Assembly (NCBI GenBank): GCA_003151395.1
Contig: PLXJ01000037.1
Location: 15,377 to 76,344 of the forward strand
From: Actinomycetota bacterium
Lineage (GTDB): Bacteria; Actinomycetota; Actinomycetes; Nanopelagicales; Nanopelagicaceae
Length of the DNA: 60,968 nt
Direction: 5' to 3'
The translations under genes were made by a program, and so were the position numbers. Positions 44,218 to 53,374 of this stretch are shown here, piece by piece (position 1 is the stretch's first letter; each line of letters begins with the position of its first letter). A model generated the notes under the pieces. That model saw only the letters and a list, made by a program, of their open reading frames with translations, had not been told where the DNA came from and ran no database searches.

Positions 44218-45126
44218 TTATAATTTGTTGAGTTGTTCGTTAAAAAATTTCGAACCCAGTTCGCGTTGCGCAGTTTCATACTTGATCATCGCCCAACTCC
44301 AAAAATCAAAATCAATTTGAGAAATTGAACTTTGAATCGCCCCCCAAAGCGTCCAGCCATAATTGGCTAAAACCGAGTAAAGCCAAGCCCGAGCGAATTT
44401 ATCTGGCCTTTCTTCGCCATAGTATGCGGTCACCAATTCGTGCAGCGCATCAAGTTCTAGATGAGCCTCTGACCATATGTTTCCGAGCTCAAAGCAGGGA
44501 TCGTTATTTCCCGAATACTCATAATCTATCAGCCAAATTTTAGAGCCATCGTCAATAAAATTTGCAGGCAATAAGTCATTATTGCATGGTACGAGTTTCT
44601 GTACATGTTGCGCAAAAGCTTTGGCTAGAACTGGGACATGGTGGAGCAGATCATCATAATTATCAGGCTTGCGAAATTTTCTTTCATTCACAATATTGAG
44701 GTAATTCCCTTGGACCTGGAACATATTGAAATCACGTAAAAATGGTTTCGCGCCATGAAGCGTTCGACAACTTTCGGCGATTCGTGAGAGATTATTTGCT
44801 ACTCCAGAACTATCCAGCGCTGATCCTGGTAGAAATCCAATGACTAGTAGGCCGCCACCAGGTAAATAGTCATATACGGGTGCACCTATTCCCACTTCAG
44901 CAGCCAACTTTGAGTTCTCAAATTCAGAATCTCGATCGATTGCAAGCAAACTCGATTGGTTACTTGAGATTCGTACAACATAAGTACCCTCAGGAGTGGA
45001 CACTTTTAGATTTCGATTCGTTAGTCCACCAGAAAGTTCAGAAATAGCGGTGCGACCACGCAAGATTTCAACACGATCCATTAACTCACCGAAGGATTGA
45101 TTCAGTTCTGTTGCGGACAAACTCAC
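44218..45126 (-). CDS. choline-kinase-like phosphotransferase with altered catalytic motif
   Basis: A 302-aa APH/choline kinase-fold protein. The nucleotide-loop region is SELSGGLTNRNLKVSTP. The catalytic loop reads CNNDLLPANF, where choline kinases have HNDLLxxN: histidine is replaced by N182, while D184 and N189 remain. The metal motif WLIDYEYSGNNDP (D201) is canonical for the choline/ethanolamine kinase family. It is divergent from the second dehydrogenase gene, only 22 bp apart if both farthest starts are used. A start at ATG 45081 would leave more promoter room. It might phosphorylate choline or a related amino alcohol, or be a binding protein with weak activity. Confidence 0.82.
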   Translation of the reverse strand: MSLSATELNQSFGELMDRVEILRGRTAISELSGGLTNRNLKVSTPEGTYVVRISSNQSSLLAIDRDSEFENSKLAAEVGIGAPVYDYLPGGGLLVIGFLPGSALDSSGVANNLSRIAESCRTLHGAKPFLRDFNMFQVQGNYLNIVNERKFRKPDNYDDLLHHVPVLAKAFAQHVQKLVPCNNDLLPANFIDDGSKIWLIDYEYSGNNDPCFELGNIWSEAHLELDALHELVTAYYGEERPDKFARAWLYSVLANYGWTLWGAIQSSISQIDFDFWSWAMIKYETAQRELGSKFFNEQLNKL

Positions 45127-45148
45127 TTAAGAAGGATACATTTATGCC

Positions 45149-47596
45149 GTGTCAATGTCACAGGTGCCGAGCCGTGCAAAAATCGTGGTTATCGGAGGCG
45201 GTGTAGGGGGAACCTCGGTCGCTTATCACTTAGCAAAAAATGGCGAACGAGATGTCGTTTTATTAGAAAGAAGCGAACTAACTAGCGGCTCGACTTTTCA
45301 TTCGGCTGGCTTGGTGGGGCAACTTCGCGCAGACCCAACGCTGACTAAAATGAATATGTATTCCGTCGAGTTATATCGAGAATTGCAAGAGACCGATTCA
45401 CCACCTTCTTGGAATGAGTGTGGCAGCATCAAATTGGCGTCTACTCCCGAGCGGATGCAAGAAATCAAACGACAGATCGGTTGGGCCAAGACTTTTAACC
45501 TGGATCTTCATGAAATCTCACCGCGGGAGGCGCAGGAGAAATTTCCATTAATAGATCTCACCGGAGTGGTTGGCGCTTGCTACATGGGATCAGATGGACA
45601 AGTCGATCCATCTCAGTTGGCACAAGCGATGGCAAAAGGCGCTCGTAAAAATGGGGTAGCTATATATACAAATACCCGAGTGTTAGCAATTACGCAGAAA
45701 GCCGGGCGCGTCACCGGCGTTCTAACCGACAAGGGCGAAATCGAATGCGAAGTTGTCGTGAATTGCGGGGGCATCTATGCCGGCGAGATAGGGCGGATGC
45801 TTGATGTTCGAATCCCGATCGTTCCCATGAGTCACCAGTACCTAATCACCGAGAATTTCTTGCCTTCAGGGGAAGTAACACTTCCCTCACTACGTGATCC
45901 GGATTTGCTGATCTACTTTAGACAAGAGGTCGGCGGGCTATTGATGGGTGGGTATGAAAGAAACTCCCGCCCATGGCTAGCCACACGGGAAGCCTTCGAA
46001 GAGATTCCACAGAACTTCAATTCCCAATTATTGCCAGATGATTGGGATCGATTTGAAGAAATTGCGGTCAATTCCCAGATTCGAGTACCTAAGATGGCAG
46101 AACTTGGTATTAAGAATTTCGTAAATGGGCCAGAAGGCTTTACTCCTGACAATGAATTTTGTTTGGGAGAAACTAGCGTTGGCGGATTTTATGTTGCAGC
46201 AGGATTCTGCGCGCACGGAATCGCCGGAGCTGGTGGAATTGGAAAAGTAGTTGCTGAATGGATTATCGGTAACGAGCCACCATTGGATTTATGGCATATG
46301 GATATTCGCCGTTTTGGCGAATCCTATAAATCTCCAGCATTTACCCTGGATCGAATTCAAGAGAATTATGAGCAGTACTATGACATTCACTATCCCCTTG
46401 AAGAACGTCAGACCTGCCGCCCAAAGCGTACTTCGCCAGTATATGAATGGCACAAGGCCAACGGAGCGGTATTCGGTGAAAAGGCGAGCTGGGAGCGCGT
46501 TAATTTCTATGAAACCAACCAGGGGGATGAACAATTAAGACCCACTGGATGGGCTGGGAAAAATTGGTCTGATTCTGTTCAGGTGGAACATAAAACTACT
46601 CGCGAAACCGCTGGGATCTTTGATGAATCTAGTTTCGCAAAATTCAAAATATCAGGTAGCAGAGCGGGTGAATTCTTAAATCTCGTATGTGCCAACAATG
46701 TCGTTCGAGGACCGGGGAAAACTACCTATACCCAGGCGCTTACCACCAAAGGTGGAATTGAATCCGATTACACCGTTACCCAATTGAATTCCGACGAATT
46801 TTTGATCGTTACGGGAACCGCTTTTGGCAACCATGACATTGAATGGCTTAGAAAACAACAACGCGAACACTTTTTTACCGATGTAAGTGTTACAGATATA
46901 ACCTCTGATTTGGCTGTCTTTGGAATCTGGGGTCCAAAGGCTCGTGAAATTCTAGCTACCGTAACCAGTACAAGTTTAAGTAATGAAGATTTTCCCTTTA
47001 TGACTTCAAAAGAACTTGAAATTGCCGCTGTTCAATTGCGAGCAACCCGAATTACATATGTAGGAGAACTAGGGTGGGAACTTTATATTCCAGTGGCAGG
47101 TGCGATGAAAGTTTGGGAAGTTCTCGTCGATGCAGGAAAAAAGTTTGGTGCGATACCGTGCGGTTATCGGGCTATTGAATCCCTTCGCATGGAAAAGGGA
47201 TATCTGGCTTGGGGAGTGGAGATTTCCACTGAGACATCTCCGGCAGAAGCCGGGCTAGATTTCGCCGTTTCAAAGAAGAAATTAGAATTTATTGGCAAAA
47301 AAGCAATCGATGCAGCGCCGATGATTTCGCGAAAACTCGTCGTGATCACCTTCGATGATATTCGCGATGTTCCGCTAGGTAATGAGCCGATCAGAGTCGC
47401 TGGAAATATTATAGGACGGGTAAAGAGCGGCGGGCAGGGTTACTCAATCGGCAAAGCCATTGGGTATGCCTATCTACCACTTGCCAATTCTGTCGAAGGT
47501 GCGATCGTAGAGGTCGAATTTTTTGGAGAATGGAAAACCGGGACGATTAGTAAATCTCCACTCTTCGACCCGACTGGAATTCGAATTCGATCATAA
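45149..47596 (+). CDS. dimethylglycine/sarcosine dehydrogenase-type flavoprotein with GcvT domain (paralogue 2)
   Basis: An 815-aa enzyme with the same architecture as the 38887-41406 protein. The FAD domain opens IVVIGGGVGGTSVAYHLAKN, and H51 in GSTFHSAGL is the covalent FAD histidine of this family. The C-terminal aminomethyltransferase-like half has YVGELGWELYIP and RMEKGYLAWGVEISTE, the canonical folate-site sequence, better preserved than in paralogue 1. It should oxidise an N-methyl group of dimethylglycine or sarcosine and trap it as methylene-THF. GTG 45149 (or ATG 45155) follows AAGGA. It has no etf genes of its own, so it probably shares EtfBA. Its last bases overlap the opposing MMPL gene by 6 bp. 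Confidence 0.89.
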   Translation: MSMSQVPSRAKIVVIGGGVGGTSVAYHLAKNGERDVVLLERSELTSGSTFHSAGLVGQLRADPTLTKMNMYSVELYRELQETDSPPSWNECGSIKLASTPERMQEIKRQIGWAKTFNLDLHEISPREAQEKFPLIDLTGVVGACYMGSDGQVDPSQLAQAMAKGARKNGVAIYTNTRVLAITQKAGRVTGVLTDKGEIECEVVVNCGGIYAGEIGRMLDVRIPIVPMSHQYLITENFLPSGEVTLPSLRDPDLLIYFRQEVGGLLMGGYERNSRPWLATREAFEEIPQNFNSQLLPDDWDRFEEIAVNSQIRVPKMAELGIKNFVNGPEGFTPDNEFCLGETSVGGFYVAAGFCAHGIAGAGGIGKVVAEWIIGNEPPLDLWHMDIRRFGESYKSPAFTLDRIQENYEQYYDIHYPLEERQTCRPKRTSPVYEWHKANGAVFGEKASWERVNFYETNQGDEQLRPTGWAGKNWSDSVQVEHKTTRETAGIFDESSFAKFKISGSRAGEFLNLVCANNVVRGPGKTTYTQALTTKGGIESDYTVTQLNSDEFLIVTGTAFGNHDIEWLRKQQREHFFTDVSVTDITSDLAVFGIWGPKAREILATVTSTSLSNEDFPFMTSKELEIAAVQLRATRITYVGELGWELYIPVAGAMKVWEVLVDAGKKFGAIPCGYRAIESLRMEKGYLAWGVEISTETSPAEAGLDFAVSKKKLEFIGKKAIDAAPMISRKLVVITFDDIRDVPLGNEPIRVAGNIIGRVKSGGQGYSIGKAIGYAYLPLANSVEGAIVEVEFFGEWKTGTISKSPLFDPTGIRIRS

Positions 47597-49738
47597 ATCC
47601 GAATCAACAGGGTCTACCGATAGATGAGGCAGACGCCGATCTAGCCACGCTGGAATCCACCAATTTGATTTACCAAAAAGATGCATGAGCGCTGGCACCA
47701 AAATCGTACGCAAAACAAAGGCATCGATAAAAACCGCGGCGGCAAGTCCTATCCCGAACTCCTTGATGACCTTTTCTCCACCAAAGACAAAGGAGGCAAA
47801 TACCGTGATCATAATAAGCGCTGCCGAAGTAATGATACGACCGGTTTCGGTCTGCCCAACCACGATGGCTCGGCCATTTTCCTTGGTGTGTACCCACTCT
47901 TCGTGCATCCGACTCACCAAGAAGACTTGATAATCCATTGATAAACCGAAGAGGATCGCGAGCATAATCACTGGTAAGAATGCTTCTATCGGCCCGGATC
48001 CAACGTTCAGAAGTTTTTGGCCCCAACCCCATTGGAACATGGCAACCACGATTCCAAATGATGCTCCTGCGGCGAAGAGGTTCATAACTCCTGCGGTGAG
48101 TGGAATTACGAAACTTCGGAATGCTAATAACAGAAGTAGACAGCCGAGAAGAATGATCACGCCGATGAATAATGGCAACTTTCCGCTAATGACACTGGCA
48201 AAGTCGTCGAATATCGCAGTAGTTCCACCAACGTAAATCGAAGTCGTGCTTCCGGCAAGAGCCGCTGGAATCACAGTTGAACGAAGCGATTTGATGAGGT
48301 TGCTCGTTTTAATATCCTGCGGTCCAGTCGTTGGAATCGCTTGTAGAAACCCAACCGTCCCGTCGGGTGAGGTAATAAGAGGACTGACTTGCACGATTCC
48401 CGGAGTTTTAGCCAGTGCGTTGGCAACCAGTTCTAGCGCCTGCTTATCTGCGGGTGATTTGATTTGAGCAATAACCTGCAAAGGACCATTAGTTCCTGGA
48501 CCAAAACCCGTTGCCAACAAATCGTAGGCAGATCGAGTTGTTGTTCCTTTTGGATTATTACCTTGATCAGAAGAACCTAGATGTAGTGAGAAAAATGGAA
48601 TCGACAAAAGAACGATAATTGCTACCGCTCCCAGAGAGAGTGATCGTGGCGCGCTCGCTACGGTCCGAGACCATTTAGCCCAAAGGCTTTGTTCATGGTC
48701 TTTCAAAGTGCCACCGTCTATGTTCCTACGTGAACGGCGCGAGTGAACCCTTCGCTTCATTACTCCAAAGAGCGCTGGTAGCAACGTGAGAGAGGCGGCC
48801 ATCGTGACCAGAACCGTTGTCGATGCCGCGATTGCAACTCCGTTGAGGAACGAGAGTCGCAAGACGAATAGACCTAAAAGCGCAATGCAAACTGTTGCGC
48901 CCGCAAAGAGAACTGCGCGGCCCGAAGTATCAATGGATTTGGAAGCCGCGTCCTCTGGGTCTACTCCTTGTGAGATTTCGCGTCGGTATCGCGACACTAT
49001 AAATAGTGCATAGTCGACTCCAACGCCAAGTCCGATCAACGAGCCCAATATCGGAGCAAAACTCGCGATACCGATTGAATGTGTCAGGAGCGTAACAATT
49101 CCAGAGGCGGTTCCAAGCGCCAATAGCGCAACCCCTAATGGTAAAAGCATCGCAAAGAACGAACCAAATGAAATAAAGAGAATGACTCCAGCGGCAAAAA
49201 TACCGATGATTTCTCCCGGACTTCCTTTAGGCGCATTGAGCTGTCCGACGGCCTGACCGCCAAATTCAACTTCAAGGTTTGGCGTCGTTGCGGCTTTACC
49301 AATGCTCACAAGAGCCTTTACATCCTTAGTCTTGAGCAATCGCGCATTGACCGAGAAAACTACGGGTGCGTAGGCGGTCTGTTGGTCCCGGCTGATTTGT
49401 TGCGCGTTTAACGCATCATAAGGTGACTTAACCACTCCGACGGAAGCAATTCCCGCTACTTTGGTGAAGACGGCTTGCATCGCACTTCTTACGGCAGGAT
49501 CATTCACTGTTCCCGACTTAACATGGAAGACGATGGTTTCGGTGTCCCCTGCTTGCCGAGGAAATGCCTTCCCAAGGAGTGCTAAAGCTTTAGTCGAATC
49601 AGTCCCAGGTAATGAGAACGAGTCGCTGAAGTTAGATCCAACCGATTGCGAGATTGCAGTTATGCCGAAAAGGGCGATTAACCAAAATCCGATGACATAG
49701 TATTTTTTACGGAATGCGAAACGACCGAGTGACTTCAT
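47591..49738 (-). CDS. MMPL/RND-family membrane transporter
   Basis: A 715-aa exporter with twelve expected membrane helices in two repeats: a first helix, then a large extracytoplasmic loop (about 40-170), helices 2-6 (about 170-335), a basic cytoplasmic stretch (RRVHSRRSRRN), helix 7, a second loop (about 385-525) and helices 8-12. The family GLGVGVDYALFIVSRYRRE and FGLSMDYQVFLVSRMHEEW segments carry the Asp-Tyr pair of the proton relay. Substrate (lipid, drug or other) is not indicated. It stands alone between the demethylation genes and the methylcitrate operon. Confidence 0.93.
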   Translation of the reverse strand: MKSLGRFAFRKKYYVIGFWLIALFGITAISQSVGSNFSDSFSLPGTDSTKALALLGKAFPRQAGDTETIVFHVKSGTVNDPAVRSAMQAVFTKVAGIASVGVVKSPYDALNAQQISRDQQTAYAPVVFSVNARLLKTKDVKALVSIGKAATTPNLEVEFGGQAVGQLNAPKGSPGEIIGIFAAGVILFISFGSFFAMLLPLGVALLALGTASGIVTLLTHSIGIASFAPILGSLIGLGVGVDYALFIVSRYRREISQGVDPEDAASKSIDTSGRAVLFAGATVCIALLGLFVLRLSFLNGVAIAASTTVLVTMAASLTLLPALFGVMKRRVHSRRSRRNIDGGTLKDHEQSLWAKWSRTVASAPRSLSLGAVAIIVLLSIPFFSLHLGSSDQGNNPKGTTTRSAYDLLATGFGPGTNGPLQVIAQIKSPADKQALELVANALAKTPGIVQVSPLITSPDGTVGFLQAIPTTGPQDIKTSNLIKSLRSTVIPAALAGSTTSIYVGGTTAIFDDFASVISGKLPLFIGVIILLGCLLLLLAFRSFVIPLTAGVMNLFAAGASFGIVVAMFQWGWGQKLLNVGSGPIEAFLPVIMLAILFGLSMDYQVFLVSRMHEEWVHTKENGRAIVVGQTETGRIITSAALIMITVFASFVFGGEKVIKEFGIGLAAAVFIDAFVLRTILVPALMHLFGKSNWWIPAWLDRRLPHLSVDPVDSDL

Positions 49739-49818
49739 GGGTACCTTAATTATTTATGAGAATTAGTTAATGAATAATCCCAAATCTTACCGTGCAATCC
49801 TGAGAGTGCAGTCCAGGG

Positions 49819-51273
49819 TCAAGACTTGATGAACAGCGATAGATAATCAACCACGGGCATCGCCTCAAGAGCCTTTCGATTGAGGCTTACATCGGCAATC
49901 GCAGCCTGTTCAACCTCCGAAAAGATGCGCGCCAAATTTGTCCGGAACTTCGTCACGAGCAACGGAATTCCTTCCTTACGTCGTCGTGCGTGACCGATTG
50001 GATATTCCACGACAACCTCATCGATTACTGTGCCATCGATCAATTCGACGGTTAGCGCATTTGCAATGGATCGCTTGCTGGGGTCGTGGTAGTCGACCGT
50101 AAATTGTTTATCTTCGATACAGACTATTTTCGCTCGCAAGGTATCTATCCGTGAGTCACTTGCAACATCATCCTCATAATCTCTAGCGGTGAGGCGACCA
50201 AAAATTAGGGGCACGGCAACCATATATTGAATGCAATGATCTCGATCAGCGGGATTATTGAGCGGGCCGGATTTATCAATAATTCTGATGCAAGCTTCAT
50301 GTGTTCTTATTGTGATTTTCTTGATATCACTCGCACTCTTGCCCAAACTTTGAAGTTTTTTGTTCAGGGTCATTGCTGCTTCAACTGCAGTTTGAGAATG
50401 AAATTCTGCTGGGTAAGAAACTTTAAAGAGAATATTCTCCATTACATAGGAGCCGTAAGGGCGTTGAAAAGTGAAAGGTTTTCCTTTAAATGAAACATCA
50501 TAAAACCCCCACGTCTTAGCGGTGAGGACAGTTGGATAACCCATTTCACCAGCTTGCGCGATCAGTGCAAGTCGAACCGCTCGGGAGGTTGCATCACCGG
50601 CAGCCCACGATTTTCGCGAACCCGCATTAGGAAAATGGCGGTAAGTTCGCAAAGACTGACCATCGACCCAGGCTAATGAGACCGCATTAAGTTGTTGTTG
50701 GCGTGAAAGCCCCAGCATTTGTGAAACAACGGCGGTGGATGCAACTTTTACGAGTACGACATGATCCAATCCCACCTTATTAAAAGAATTTTCCAATGCG
50801 ATGCAACCTTGAATTTCATGGGCTTTAATCATTGCGGTCATCACATCTCGCATTGTGAGTGGCTTTAAACCATTCGTAGAAACGTTGCGAGAAATCCAGT
50901 CCGCGGTCGCCAAAATTGCGCCTAAATTGTCGGAAGGATGGCCCCACTCCGCTGCAAGCCAGGTGTCATTGAAATCGAGCCATCGAATCAAGACCCCAAT
51001 ATTGAATGCACCTTGAACGGGATCTAATTCGAAATTCGTTCCCGGAACACGTACGCCATTCTTTACCACGGTTTGCGGCACTATCGGCCCAAGTAATTTG
51101 CGACAAGCCTCATATTCCAGAGCTTCAAGACCGCAACCCATGGTGTCGAGCAGAGAGTTCCAGGCTATTTCGTATGCAAGATCGGAGGTAATAACGTAGT
51201 CTCGAACATAGTCAACAATGTCAATTATCTCTTGATCAAATTCCTGGTTCGGAGCTTTTGCGATTGATGACAC
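49819..51273 (-). CDS. prpD: 2-methylcitrate dehydratase (MmgE/PrpD)
   Basis: A 484-aa MmgE/PrpD-family protein. Visible features are LDTMGCGLEALEYEACRKLLG, WLDFNDTWLAAEWGHPSDN with the Asp and His pairs expected at the active site, DGQSLRTYRHFPNAGSRKSW, and FHSQTAVEAAM. It dehydrates 2-methylcitrate in propionyl-CoA oxidation. It follows prpB and prpC in order on the same strand, 26 bp after prpC. GTG start. A separate MmgE-like role is unlikely given the complete operon. Confidence 0.93.
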   Translation of the reverse strand: MSSIAKAPNQEFDQEIIDIVDYVRDYVITSDLAYEIAWNSLLDTMGCGLEALEYEACRKLLGPIVPQTVVKNGVRVPGTNFELDPVQGAFNIGVLIRWLDFNDTWLAAEWGHPSDNLGAILATADWISRNVSTNGLKPLTMRDVMTAMIKAHEIQGCIALENSFNKVGLDHVVLVKVASTAVVSQMLGLSRQQQLNAVSLAWVDGQSLRTYRHFPNAGSRKSWAAGDATSRAVRLALIAQAGEMGYPTVLTAKTWGFYDVSFKGKPFTFQRPYGSYVMENILFKVSYPAEFHSQTAVEAAMTLNKKLQSLGKSASDIKKITIRTHEACIRIIDKSGPLNNPADRDHCIQYMVAVPLIFGRLTARDYEDDVASDSRIDTLRAKIVCIEDKQFTVDYHDPSKRSIANALTVELIDGTVIDEVVVEYPIGHARRRKEGIPLLVTKFRTNLARIFSEVEQAAIADVSLNRKALEAMPVVDYLSLFIKS

Positions 51274-51299
51274 GTTGGTTTCCTTTTTTTTAAGTGTAT

Positions 51300-52442
51300 T
51301 TAGCGATCAGAGAGGGGGACGAAGCTTCGATCTTCGGGGCCAATATACGTGGCACTCGGTCGGATAATCTTATTATCGTTGCGTTGCTCAATAATGTGAG
51401 CCGACCAACCAGCAGTTCGGGCCATCACAAAAATTGGAGTGAAGAAACTAGTTGGAATTTTCATCTTGCTATATGCAACTGCCGAAAACCAATCCAAATT
51501 TGGGAACATCTTCTTGGCCTCCCACATCACACTTTCTATCCGTTCTGCAATGTCAAAAAGCGCCATCGAACTTTCGGCCGTAGACAAATCTTTAGCGATG
51601 GATTTAATAATCTGGTTTCGGGGATCAGAAACGGTATAGACCGGATGACCGAAGCCGATGACAACTTCCTTCCTTTCTACACGAGCTCGAATATCCTTTT
51701 CGGCCTCCCCTGGAGTCGAGTAGCGCTCTTGAATTTCAAGGGCTACCTCATTCGCTCCGCCATGCTTGGGTCCACGTAGCGCACCGATTCCACCAGTGAT
51801 ACACGAATAAATATCAGATCCAGTCCCAGCAATAACTCGAGTTGTAAAAGTGGATGCGTTAAATTCATGTTCTGCATAAAGGATCAGAGATGCATCCATG
51901 GATTTGATCCAGAGCTCGTTCGGTTTTTCTCCATGCAGTAAATGAAGGAAGTGTTCCGCGATCGATTCATCGTCAGTTTCCACTTCGATTTCCCTGCCAC
52001 TGTTGGCGAAGTGATACCAGTAAAGCAACATCGACCCCAAGCAAGCTAGTAAGCGATCTGCTATTTCTCGCGCAGCAGCTTCGCTATGTTCCAAGCTCTC
52101 TGGGCTATCGCATCCGAGAGCAGATACCCCCGTCCGCAAGACATCCATCGGATGAGCAGTCGGTGGCAGCGCTTGCAAGACTTGTCGTACGGAGTGCGGC
52201 AAGCCGCGTAGGGTCTTTAGCTTTAATTTATAACCCGCCAATTGCTCTTTGTTTGGAAGTTCACCGTGTACAAGTAAATAGGCAACCTCTTCAAATTCAC
52301 AATTTCCGGCTAGATCGGCAATATCAAAACCGCGATAATGTAAATCATTCCCTGATTTCCCTACCGAGCAAAGTGCTGTACTTCCGGCTGATACCCCAGA
52401 GAGTGCAACAGATTTTTTAGGTTTGAAATCGACGGTGCTCAT
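51300..52442 (-). CDS. prpC: 2-methylcitrate synthase (citrate synthase family)
   Basis: A 380-aa type II citrate-synthase fold enzyme condensing propionyl-CoA with oxaloacetate. Visible motifs are [12 protein letters not shown], the acyl-CoA/oxaloacetate His region [24 protein letters not shown] in which the active His sits, [13 protein letters not shown], and [17 protein letters not shown]. The short length without an N-terminal extension favours PrpC over a TCA-cycle citrate synthase. ATG 52442 begins one base after the prpB stop; an upstream in-frame GTG/ATG extension to 52484 lies inside prpB and is rejected. Confidence 0.92.
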   Translation of the reverse strand: MSTVDFKPKKSVALSGVSAGSTALCSVGKSGNDLHYRGFDIADLAGNCEFEEVAYLLVHGELPNKEQLAGYKLKLKTLRGLPHSVRQVLQALPPTAHPMDVLRTGVSALGCDSPESLEHSEAAAREIADRLLACLGSMLLYWYHFANSGREIEVETDDESIAEHFLHLLHGEKPNELWIKSMDASLILYAEHEFNASTFTTRVIAGTGSDIYSCITGGIGALRGPKHGGANEVALEIQERYSTPGEAEKDIRARVERKEVVIGFGHPVYTVSDPRNQIIKSIAKDLSTAESSMALFDIAERIESVMWEAKKMFPNLDWFSAVAYSKMKIPTSFFTPIFVMARTAGWSAHIIEQRNDNKIIRPSATYIGPEDRSFVPLSDR

Positions 52443-52443
52443 T

Positions 52444-53328
52444 TCACTCCTCCGATCCACTAAATTTATCGAGTGCCTTCTCAAACTCGTAATAATTAAT
52501 ACGTTCGTATAACTCTTCTCGAGTTTGCATTGTTTTCAAGACACTTTGCTGCGTTCCCTCGCGGCGAATAACTTCAAAAACGTTCTCGGCTGCCTTATTC
52601 ATAGCGCGAAATGCCGAAAGCGGATAAAGCGCTATCGACACCCCTGCACTCTCTAATTCCTGGAGCGTAAACATTGGTGTTAATCCAAACTCAGTGATAT
52701 TGGCCAGGACTGGCACATTGATGGCCGCAGTAAATTTCTTGTAAGTTTCAAGATCGACTATTGCTTCAGGGAAAACTGCATCCGCTCCGGCTGCGACATA
52801 AGCAGCAGCGCGTTCGATCGCCGCCTCCACCCCTTCATTCGCGATTGCATCTGTACGCGCCATGATGAGAAAATCTGAATCTTCGCGACCATCCACCGCG
52901 GCTTTAATGCGATCCACCATTTCGTTCTTAGAAACTATCTGTTTATTCGGTCGGTGACCACATCGCTTTGCACCAGCCTGGTCTTCAATGTGAAGTCCTG
53001 CCGCTCCCGCTTTAGCAATGTCCCTCACAGTACGTGAAATATTGAATGCTGATGTTCCAAATCCTGTATCTGCATCTACAAGTAGTGGAAGGTCGCAGAC
53101 AGCCGTAATGCGACGGACGTCTACTAGGACATCTTCAAGAGTTGTTATTCCTAGATCAGGCACTCCCAGTGATCCCGCAGCAACGCCTCCACCTGAAAGA
53201 TAGATCGCCTTATAACCTGCACGCTTAGCAAGTAAAGCATGATTTGCGTTGATAGTTCCGACGATTTGCAGCGGTGATTCTTCTGAAAGGGCTTTACGCA
53301 ACAATGTTCCTGCACTTATGTGAGTCAC
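52444..53328 (-). CDS. prpB: 2-methylisocitrate lyase
   Basis: A 294-aa isocitrate-lyase superfamily enzyme splitting methylisocitrate into pyruvate and succinate. The catalytic loop [11 protein letters not shown] carries the KRCGH signature cysteine. Metal ligands lie in [10 protein letters not shown], and [14 protein letters not shown] continues into [14 protein letters not shown]. The end [18 protein letters not shown] is family-typical. It is the first prp gene, starting at GTG 53328 with AAGGTGA shortly upstream, and 46 bp after the AceE-like gene. The pyruvate made here is the substrate type of the enzyme encoded just upstream. Confidence 0.94.
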   Translation of the reverse strand: MTHISAGTLLRKALSEESPLQIVGTINANHALLAKRAGYKAIYLSGGGVAAGSLGVPDLGITTLEDVLVDVRRITAVCDLPLLVDADTGFGTSAFNISRTVRDIAKAGAAGLHIEDQAGAKRCGHRPNKQIVSKNEMVDRIKAAVDGREDSDFLIMARTDAIANEGVEAAIERAAAYVAAGADAVFPEAIVDLETYKKFTAAINVPVLANITEFGLTPMFTLQELESAGVSIALYPLSAFRAMNKAAENVFEVIRREGTQQSVLKTMQTREELYERINYYEFEKALDKFSGSEE

Positions 53329-53374
53329 ATCGTCACCTTATCACCTTCTCTTTTCTACAATTTCCTCGGTTTTT

